Under the pieces are notes generated by a model. The model had not been told where the DNA came from. It did not search any database and worked only from the letters and a program-made list of their open reading frames with translations. DNA of 50,237 nt from positions 15,644-65,880 of the forward strand of contig LYSV01000033.1 of assembly GCA_001657315.1 (NCBI GenBank), in the 5' to 3' direction. Positions 44,268 through 50,237 of the stretch are shown here, piece by piece (positions within the stretch are counted from its first letter, which is position 1; every line of letters begins with the position of its first letter). This DNA comes from Flammeovirgaceae bacterium BBD 1991-12 (GTDB taxonomy: Bacteria; Bacteroidota; Bacteroidia; Cytophagales; Cyclobacteriaceae). A program made the position numbers and the translations under genes.

Positions 44268-46082
44268 ATGGATAGAAATCAAGCCACTGGCTTAATCCTT
44301 ATCGCCCTGATGGTGATAACCTACTTCACTTTTTTTGCTCCTGAGGCTCCGCAGCCACAGCCGGAGACGGTGACAGAGCAGGCAAGTGAACCAGCCCAGG
44401 AGTCACCTGTGGTCAGCGACAGTACCTTTGTTGATGCCGGACCATCGGATTCATTGCAGGCTGTAATGAACACACAAAAATACGGTGTATTTGGAGCGGG
44501 AGCTGCAGGTGATGAAAAAACCATTACACTGGAAAATGAGGACCTGAGAGTTGATCTGAGCACCAAAGGGGCCATAATTCGGGAGGTGGAACTAAAATCC
44601 TTTAAGACCTATGATGATCAGCCAGTGGTACTGCTCACACCAGGTAGCAACAAATTCTCCCTGACGTTGAATTCACCTGGTAAGATCATAGACCTTGCAG
44701 AACTTTACTACAACCATTCGGTAAGTACAGTGGGAGATACTGCGGTCCATACCTTCCGTCTGGACATGGGAAATGGACAATATGTAAAGCATACCTACAA
44801 ACTTCCACAGCAGGGGTATGAACTGGCCTATGACCTTGAGCTGGTCGGACTGGACAATGTAGTTACCCGGGAGGACCTCATCTACCGGTGGGATGATCAC
44901 ATTCGGCCTCAGGAAAAGGATATGGAACTGAGCAGAACGAATACAACTATTAACTACTTTACCTCTAACGGTGATTTTGACTATCTCAGTGAACGGTCAA
45001 CCGGACTGGAAGAAGAGGTACTGGAGGAAAGCGTTAAATGGATATCGATAAAACAACGCTTCTTTATAGCCGGTCTGGTGGCGGAGAACCGCTTCAGCAG
45101 AGCACGGGTAAGCACCAACTACGATCCTGAGAAGGAGGATCAGGTGAAGTTCGCCCAGGTAATGCTGGGGTTGCCTTATGAAGACCTGAAGTCAGGCAAG
45201 GGTAGTTTCCGTTACTATTTTGGCCCCAACGACTATCATATCACCAAAAATGTTGCTGAAGACTTTTCAAAAAACCTATGGCTGGGCTGGCCACCTATGA
45301 TCTGGGTGAACAAGTTCGTCATCATTCCTCTTTTTGATCTGCTCAACAACTTTTTGAATAACTACGGCATCATCATCATTGTGATGGTGTTCATTATCAA
45401 GCTGGTTTTGTCCCCACTTTCCTATAAGTCATATGTATCCATGGCTAAGATGAAAGTGCTCAAGCCGGAACTCGACGAGATAAAGGAAAAACATGGCGAT
45501 GACATGTCCAAGGCTCAGCAGGAACAAATGAAGCTTTATCAAAAAGTAGGCGTGAATCCCATAAGTGGTTGTGTACCCATGCTGCTGCAGATGCCCATAC
45601 TCCTTTCCATGTTCTATTTCTTTCCTCAGTCTATCGAGTTAAGAGGCAAATCCTTCCTTTGGGCGGATAACCTTTCATCATATGACTCCATACTGGACCT
45701 GCCTTTCACTATACCTTTTTATGGCAGTCACGTCAGCCTTTTTGTATTACTGATGACCGTGTCTACCATATTTATAACGTGGCAAAACCAACAGGTGAGT
45801 ACGGTACAGGGGCCCATGAAGACTTTTTCATACCTGATGCCCGTTATTTTCATGTTTGTGCTCAATTCCTATCCGGCTGCGCTGAGCTTTTATTATTTTG
45901 TTTCCAACCTTGTTACTTTCGGACAGCAGGCGGCCATACGTAAGCTGATCGACGAAGACAAAATAAAAAAGGTGCTGGAAGAAAACCGGAAAAGAGGCGG
46001 AAGCAAGAAGAAATCGAAGTTCCAGGCCAGGCTGGAGGAAGCTATGAAAGCCAGTCAGCAGCAGGCACGGTCCAGGAAGTGA
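44268..46082 (+). CDS. yidC: Membrane protein insertase YidC
   Basis: A 604-residue long-form YidC. An N-terminal membrane anchor (about 6-24) is followed by an acidic, low-complexity linker, a large periplasmic domain (about 80-345), and the conserved C-terminal core with five helices: WPPMIWVNKFVIIPLFDLL, a hydrophobic IIIIVMVFIIKLVLSPL segment, the cytoplasmic hairpin KMKVLKPELDEIKEKHGDD, GCVPMLLQMPILLSMFYF and FVLNSYPAALSFYYFVSN. The tail is basic (RKRGGSKKKSKF), fitting ribosome contact. It inserts membrane proteins alone or with SecYEG. Confidence 0.96.
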   Translation: MDRNQATGLILIALMVITYFTFFAPEAPQPQPETVTEQASEPAQESPVVSDSTFVDAGPSDSLQAVMNTQKYGVFGAGAAGDEKTITLENEDLRVDLSTKGAIIREVELKSFKTYDDQPVVLLTPGSNKFSLTLNSPGKIIDLAELYYNHSVSTVGDTAVHTFRLDMGNGQYVKHTYKLPQQGYELAYDLELVGLDNVVTREDLIYRWDDHIRPQEKDMELSRTNTTINYFTSNGDFDYLSERSTGLEEEVLEESVKWISIKQRFFIAGLVAENRFSRARVSTNYDPEKEDQVKFAQVMLGLPYEDLKSGKGSFRYYFGPNDYHITKNVAEDFSKNLWLGWPPMIWVNKFVIIPLFDLLNNFLNNYGIIIIVMVFIIKLVLSPLSYKSYVSMAKMKVLKPELDEIKEKHGDDMSKAQQEQMKLYQKVGVNPISGCVPMLLQMPILLSMFYFFPQSIELRGKSFLWADNLSSYDSILDLPFTIPFYGSHVSLFVLLMTVSTIFITWQNQQVSTVQGPMKTFSYLMPVIFMFVLNSYPAALSFYYFVSNLVTFGQQAAIRKLIDEDKIKKVLEENRKRGGSKKKSKFQARLEEAMKASQQQARSRK

Positions 46083-46130
46083 AGATTGTAAGTTACGGGT
46101 TCAATGTTCCAGGTTCCACGTTGGAAATTA
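46083..46130 (+). repeat. Short relative of the GTTCAATGTT-type repeat after yidC
   Basis: GGTTCAATGTTCCAGGTTCCACGTTGGAA resembles in outline the units after hisIE and in the trpB-trpA gap, but only one arm is obvious. The remaining interval to 46311 shows no gene or RNA I recognise. Confidence 0.45.
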
Positions 46131-46311
46131 TGATCCGGGCCGGAGGCAGTAAACAGGTATCATTTACTACTTACCAACCTTCCCTGTTAATGGGATGAGA
46201 CCCAGGCCGTCTGATCGTTACACAACATAACGAACTGCCTGATTGTCAATTACCTTCCTCCATTTCCCTGAATTGAATAGGGCCGACTCCTCCATAATTG
46301 AATTAAACTTA

Positions 46312-46319
46312 TATCTTTG
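46312..46319 (+). promoter_or_regulatory. Promoter -7 box before the UPF0173 gene
   Basis: TATCTTTG matches TAnnTTTG and lies 39 bases upstream of the ATG at 46358. Confidence 0.5.
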
Positions 46320-46357
46320 TATCCCTGATTTTAAGCATATAATTTACTCTGAACCTG

Positions 46358-47038
46358 ATGCAAGTTACCTACTACGGACATTCCAGTTTTTTAGTCCAGA
46401 CACAGGGCAAAAAACTTCTTTTCGACCCTTTCATAAGCCCAAATGAACTGGCGGGAAGTATTGATATTGATGCGATACATCCGGATTTTATCCTTCTATC
46501 ACACGGACATCAGGATCACGTGGCGGACGTTGAAAGGATCTACAAGGCCTCGGAGGCACTTATCATTTCATCTTTTGAAGTTGTCTCCTGGTTTGGCGAA
46601 AAGGGACTTGAAAACTATCACCCCATGAACCATGGCGGAGAATGGCAGTTTGATTTCGGAAAGCTTAAAATGGTCAACGCTATACATTCCAGCAGCATGC
46701 CGGATGGCAGTTATGGTGGCAACCCGGGCGGTTTCGTTATCAGCAATGACGAAGGCACCTTTTACTACGCCGGGGACACGGCGCTTTCCATAGACATGAA
46801 GCTCATTGCTGATGAATTTGATATCGATTTTGCTTTTTTACCGATCGGCAGTAACTTCACCATGGGAATAGCCGATGCCTCCAGAGCTGCGGAATTTGTC
46901 AATACCAAAAAGGTCATCGGAATGCATTATGATACCTTTCCCTATATCAAAATAGATCATACAACAGCTGTTGAAACCTTCAAAAAGAAGGGGCAGGAAT
47001 TGATGCTGATGGGCATTGGAGAAACCATAAACATTTGA
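46358..47038 (+). CDS. UPF0173-type metal-dependent hydrolase
   Basis: A 226-residue metallo-beta-lactamase-fold protein: it opens MQVTYYGHSSFLVQT, has the metal motif LSHGHQDHVADVE, and later HSSSMPDG, YYAGDTALS and the C-terminal GMHYDTFP. This is the YtkL/UPF0173 family, whose substrate is not established. It lies eight bases before parA on the same strand, so it may share the promoter at 46312. Confidence 0.9.
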   Translation: MQVTYYGHSSFLVQTQGKKLLFDPFISPNELAGSIDIDAIHPDFILLSHGHQDHVADVERIYKASEALIISSFEVVSWFGEKGLENYHPMNHGGEWQFDFGKLKMVNAIHSSSMPDGSYGGNPGGFVISNDEGTFYYAGDTALSIDMKLIADEFDIDFAFLPIGSNFTMGIADASRAAEFVNTKKVIGMHYDTFPYIKIDHTTAVETFKKKGQELMLMGIGETINI

Positions 47039-47046
47039 TCTTTTAG

Positions 47047-47814
47047 ATGAGTAAAATAATAGCGATTGCTAATCAAAAAGGTGGAGTTGGCAAAACAACT
47101 ACGGCCATAAATCTTGCGGCCAGTCTGGCGGCGCTTGAATATAAAACACTTGTGGTCGACGCAGACCCGCAAGCCAATTCTACTTCCGGACTGGGAATTG
47201 ATCCCAAGGGAGTAGAAACCAGCGTATATGAATGTATGGTGGATGGCGTAGATGTAAAGGATGCCATTCGCCCCACAGAAATTGACTATCTGTACGTACT
47301 GCCATCCCATATTGATCTGGTCGGTGCTGAGGTAGAGATGGTAAGTATTGAGCGGCGTGAAGAAAAAATGAAAGAAGCCCTGCAGGACATTACGGGTGAC
47401 TATGATTTTATAATCATAGACTGCTCCCCTTCTTTAGGACTGATCACCATCAATGCGCTGACAACGGCCAACTCAGTATTGATCCCTGTCCAATGTGAGT
47501 ACTTTGCGCTGGAAGGATTGGGTAAACTACTGAACACCATCAAAATTATCCAGTCAAGGTTAAATACCTATCTGGAGATCGAAGGCATCCTCCTCACCAT
47601 GTATGACGTGAGGCTGAGATTGAGCAATCAGGTGGTAGAGGAAGTAAGAAAGCACTTCAAATCCATAATGTTCAATACCATCATCCCAAGGAACATCAAG
47701 CTGAGCGAGTCACCGAGCTTTGGTGTGCCGGCTATTGCACACGATGCAGAAAGCAAAGGGTCCGTTAGTTACCTGAACCTGGCGAAGGAAATAGTGGACA
47801 AGAACGGTGTTTAA
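47047..47814 (+). CDS. parA: Chromosome partitioning ATPase ParA (Soj)
   Basis: A 255-residue Walker-type ATPase with the deviant Walker A KGGVGKTT (conserved first Lys), [13 protein letters not shown] and the Walker B-like [11 protein letters not shown]. It binds DNA as an ATP dimer and moves ParB-parS complexes during segregation. The short form without an N-terminal helix-turn-helix is typical of chromosomal ParA. parB follows 17 bases later. Confidence 0.95.
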   Translation: MSKIIAIANQKGGVGKTTTAINLAASLAALEYKTLVVDADPQANSTSGLGIDPKGVETSVYECMVDGVDVKDAIRPTEIDYLYVLPSHIDLVGAEVEMVSIERREEKMKEALQDITGDYDFIIIDCSPSLGLITINALTTANSVLIPVQCEYFALEGLGKLLNTIKIIQSRLNTYLEIEGILLTMYDVRLRLSNQVVEEVRKHFKSIMFNTIIPRNIKLSESPSFGVPAIAHDAESKGSVSYLNLAKEIVDKNGV

Positions 47815-47831
47815 ATTTAAACTGAGGTAGA

Positions 47832-48728
47832 ATGACAAAACAGTCAAAAAGAAAAAACGCTCTTGGACGTGGATTGGGAGCCCTGCTGGAAGATTCTCCC
47901 TCAATGGATAAAAAAATTCCGATCAGTGAACCCCAGACAGGCTCCATCAACGAAATTACGCTCGAGGAAATTGAGGTAAACCCCTATCAGCCCAGAACCC
48001 ACTTTGATGAGGAGTCACTGGAAGAACTGGCCGAATCCATAAAAGTTCAGGGAATAATTCAGCCTATTACGGTCAGGAAGCTTTCAAAAAACAAGTATCA
48101 GCTCATTTCCGGGGAGCGAAGGTATCAGGCTTCCAAAATGGCCGGGATGGAGGCTATTCCGGCGTATGTCAGGACCGCTGATGACCAGCAGATGCTGGAA
48201 ATGGCGCTTATCGAAAACATCCAGCGGGAAAACCTTAATGCGATCGAGATCGCTCTGAGCTATCAACGCCTGCTGTCAGAGTGTGACCTGAAACAGGAAG
48301 AACTGGGGGATCGTGTAGGAAAGAACAGGACCACTGTAAACAACTACCTGAGGCTGCTCAGGCTTCCTCCGGACATTCAGGCTGCGTTGAGAGACAAGAA
48401 GATATCCATGGGCCATGCCCGCGCTTTGATAAATATTGACAACGTTGATCATCAACTCGATATTTTCAAAAAGATCATTAGTCAGGATCTTTCGGTAAGA
48501 AAGGTGGAAGAGTTGGTCAGATCCATGGGACAGACAGAAAAAGAAACCAAAAAAGCAGAAGATACGCCTGAGGTTGGCAAGGAAATTGTGAATCTTCAAT
48601 CAAAACTAGCGTCACATTTCGGCACCAGGGTCCAGGTGAAGTCCGATGGAAAGAAAGGTGAGATCAAGATACCTTTTGTATCCGTTGATGACCTGAACCG
48701 CATCCTGGAGATCCTTGATATCCAATGA
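47832..48728 (+). CDS. parB: Chromosome partitioning protein ParB (Spo0J)
   Basis: A 298-residue CTPase and parS-binding protein. After KKNALGRGLGALLEDS (the ParA-stimulating N-terminus) comes the ParB domain with NPYQPRTHFD, the CTP motif SGERRYQASKMAG and ENIQRENLNAIE, then the helix-turn-helix KQEELGDRVGKNRTTVNNYLRLL, and a C-terminal dimerisation segment. It overlaps the DUF5683 gene by four bases. I saw no convincing parS site nearby. Confidence 0.95.
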   Translation: MTKQSKRKNALGRGLGALLEDSPSMDKKIPISEPQTGSINEITLEEIEVNPYQPRTHFDEESLEELAESIKVQGIIQPITVRKLSKNKYQLISGERRYQASKMAGMEAIPAYVRTADDQQMLEMALIENIQRENLNAIEIALSYQRLLSECDLKQEELGDRVGKNRTTVNNYLRLLRLPPDIQAALRDKKISMGHARALINIDNVDHQLDIFKKIISQDLSVRKVEELVRSMGQTEKETKKAEDTPEVGKEIVNLQSKLASHFGTRVQVKSDGKKGEIKIPFVSVDDLNRILEILDIQ

Positions 48729-49339
48729 AAACCGGGTTATTACTTTTTTTCCTTGTCTGTTCTTTTTTTACCGGCTTCGCACAGATCACACCACCAGCGG
48801 TCACGGTGGATACCTTGCGTACTCAGGACGACCTTATCCCTGAAAAGGATACCAGCAATGTACAGGTAAAAGAGATACAATCCTATGCCACCCGGTTTGT
48901 GCCCAGGAAAGCCTCACTATATGCAGCCATACTCCCAGGCATGGGACAGGTGTATAACCGGGACTACTGGAAGCTGCCCCTGGTCTACGGAGGCTTTGTG
49001 GGCCTGGCACTGGCCATTGATTTTTATGATGATCAGTACCGGGAGGCCAGATCAGAGCTCTTCGCACTGCTGGAATCCGATGATCCCAATGGGGTCTCTC
49101 CGAGGAACCTCACACAGGACCAGCTCAGGTCGATCATTGATGATACACGCAGAGAACGGGATTTTTACATGGTCATGACGGCAGTTTTCTATTTTCTGCA
49201 AATTGCAGAAGCACATATTTCTGCTCATTTAAAGGAATTTAAACTCAACCCTGACCTGAGGGTGAAGATCGAACCCTCCTTTGAACAGCCTCAGTTTGAA
49301 AACTATCGTGCGGGGCTCTCTATTAAACTAAAATTTTAG
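48725..49339 (+). CDS. DUF5683 protein, secreted or membrane-associated
   Basis: A 204-residue protein with a signal peptide (MKTGLLLFFLVCSFFTGFAQ), then ASLYAAILPGMGQVYNRDYWKLPLVYGGFVGLALAIDFY, which has the membrane-inserting P.GQ.YN..YWK pattern of DUF5683. The C-terminal part has a second hydrophobic helix (FYMVMTAVFYFLQIAEAHISA) and a barrel-like end. Function is unknown. It overlaps parB and is one base from dapB. Confidence 0.85.
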   Translation: MKTGLLLFFLVCSFFTGFAQITPPAVTVDTLRTQDDLIPEKDTSNVQVKEIQSYATRFVPRKASLYAAILPGMGQVYNRDYWKLPLVYGGFVGLALAIDFYDDQYREARSELFALLESDDPNGVSPRNLTQDQLRSIIDDTRRERDFYMVMTAVFYFLQIAEAHISAHLKEFKLNPDLRVKIEPSFEQPQFENYRAGLSIKLKF

Positions 49340-49340
49340 C

Positions 49341-50057
49341 ATGAAAATTCTATTGTTGGGCTATGGTAAAATGGGTAAGACCATTGAAGCAATAGCACTT
49401 GAAAGAGGACATCAGGTCATTGAAAAAATAGATCTTGATAATCGTACCGCCCTTGAGCAATACAACGGATCCAATGTAGATGTAGCCATTGAATTCAGCC
49501 AACCGGATGCCGCATTTGAAAACATTGGTTATTGTATCAAAAACGGTATCCCCGTCGTATCCGGCACCACAGGCTGGCTGGATAAAAAAGAGCAGATCCA
49601 TGAGCTATGCCGATCACATGACGGCACCTTCTTCTATGCTTCCAACTTCAGCATCGGGGTGAACCTTTTTTTCAGGCTCAATGAACAACTGGCCGGCATG
49701 ATGGAGGCTTTTGATGATTACAATATATCCATGGAAGAGATCCATCATACAGAAAAGAAAGATGAGCCCAGTGGCACAGCCATATCTCTTGCAGAAGGTA
49801 TAATGGCTCATAATCGCAATAAAGAATCATGGGCTTTAAACCAAACGGACTCCAAAAACATTATACCCATAGTTTCCAAAAGAGTTGGGGAAGTACCAGG
49901 AACGCATATCGTTACTTATGCCTCACTGGTCGATTCCATTGAGATCAAACATACGGCCCATTCCCGTCAGGGGTTTGCCAGAGGTGCCATGCAGGTTGCT
50001 GAGTGGGTACCCGGTAAAAAAGGTGTGCTGGGAATGACTGATTTTCTGAAGATTTAA
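49341..50057 (+). CDS. dapB: 4-hydroxy-tetrahydrodipicolinate reductase
   Basis: NAD(P)H-dependent enzyme of lysine and diaminopimelate (cell-wall) synthesis. At 238 residues it is shorter than the E. coli enzyme (about 270), as usual in Bacteroidota. The dinucleotide motif is LLGYGKMGKTIE; GTTGWLDK, FYASNFSIGVNLFF and the substrate-binding EEIHHTEKKDEPSGTA follow. Its placement after parB-DUF5683 suggests one operon with lepB. Confidence 0.94.
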   Translation: MKILLLGYGKMGKTIEAIALERGHQVIEKIDLDNRTALEQYNGSNVDVAIEFSQPDAAFENIGYCIKNGIPVVSGTTGWLDKKEQIHELCRSHDGTFFYASNFSIGVNLFFRLNEQLAGMMEAFDDYNISMEEIHHTEKKDEPSGTAISLAEGIMAHNRNKESWALNQTDSKNIIPIVSKRVGEVPGTHIVTYASLVDSIEIKHTAHSRQGFARGAMQVAEWVPGKKGVLGMTDFLKI

Positions 50058-50122
50058 AAAAATTAGGCTTTCTTTGTAAGATTTTTTGAGAGAGAACACC
50101 TTTAATACAGAATTATATACTG

Positions 50123-50237
50123 ATGACTGAAATATTTATCTACCTGGTCTTCTTACCAATAATCATAGGCCAGCTTGTGGGGTACTGGATGCTCTTTGAA
50201 AAGGCAGGCGAAAACGGCTGGAAGGCTCTGATACCCG
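50123..50237 (+). CDS. lepB: Signal peptidase I, N-terminal end only
   Basis: The ORF from the ATG at 50123 runs off the window after 38 codons: a hydrophobic start (MTEIFIYLVFLPIIIG) then FEKAGENGWKALIP. This resembles the extra N-terminal segment found on Bacteroidota signal peptidase I (DUF5684-like region), and lepB commonly follows dapB there. The call rests on that pattern and context only. A TTTCTTTG box (50069-50076), one mismatch from TAnnTTTG, lies in the 65-base gap. Confidence 0.6.
   Translation, partial: MTEIFIYLVFLPIIIGQLVGYWMLFEKAGENGWKALIP

Noticed and set aside
46105-46125. GGTTCCACGTTGGAA near parA as a degenerate parS
   Set aside because: The centre is not CACGTG and the sequence fits the GTTCAATGTT repeat family better.

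Overview
The window reads as chromosome of a gliding-type Bacteroidota, most like a marine Cytophagales (Fulvivirga-like); the taxon is inferred. The evidence is a type IX secretion (T9SS) type-B substrate next to a PorP/SprF gene, a bifunctional HisB, ribosomal protein bTHX, PorT-like barrels, a DUF5683 gene between parB and dapB, weak Shine-Dalgarno sequences, and repeated TAnnTTTG -7 promoter boxes.

Layout. 1-4.2 kb: the 3' end of yidD, an ACMSD-type decarboxylase coupled to a small secreted TPR-like protein, trhO and an M23 peptidase. 4.2-11.6 kb: a complete his operon (hisG-D-C-B-sORF-H-A-F-IE) behind a His-codon leader peptide and attenuator. 11.7-13.2 kb: an iodotyrosine-deiodinase-like flavoprotein and a membrane protein. 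13.5-18.3 kb: the T9SS substrate and SprF pair. 18.3-20.6 kb: two overlapping outer-membrane-barrel genes bracketed by related, oppositely oriented hairpin repeats. 20.6-30.5 kb: housekeeping genes (cca, ECF sigma factor, FtsE-like ATPase, transaldolase, SRP RNA, M13 peptidase, bTHX). 30.5-38.3 kb: trpE-G-D-C-F-B-A-aroF behind a Trp-codon leader and attenuator. 38.4-39.4 kb: phenylalanine 4-hydroxylase behind a leader with five Tyr codons followed by Phe, and its own attenuator. 39.3-50.2 kb: a histidine kinase, an unusual Lpd-like flavoprotein, pyrG, yidC, a UPF0173 hydrolase, then parA-parB-DUF5683-dapB and the start of lepB.

The most interesting signal is a set of three ribosome-mediated attenuators (His, Trp, Tyr/Phe). 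Each has a short leader ORF with a run of the regulatory codon, a segment just downstream that can pair with the 5' arm or loop of a terminator, and a terminator just before the structural gene. In the two clearest cases (trp and phhA) the leader ATG lies only 7-8 nt after the -7 box. The Tyr-codon leader before phenylalanine hydroxylase implies that this enzyme serves tyrosine synthesis here and is switched on by charged-Tyr-tRNA shortage.

Other points: a small ORF that exactly bridges hisB and hisH, a probable one-base frameshift in a small conserved-looking gene at 27.4 kb, intergenic hairpin repeats including one inside the trp operon, and a flavoprotein that has lost the catalytic cysteine pair and gained a C-terminal Cys cluster. 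No tRNA, CRISPR array, transposase or prophage was seen.
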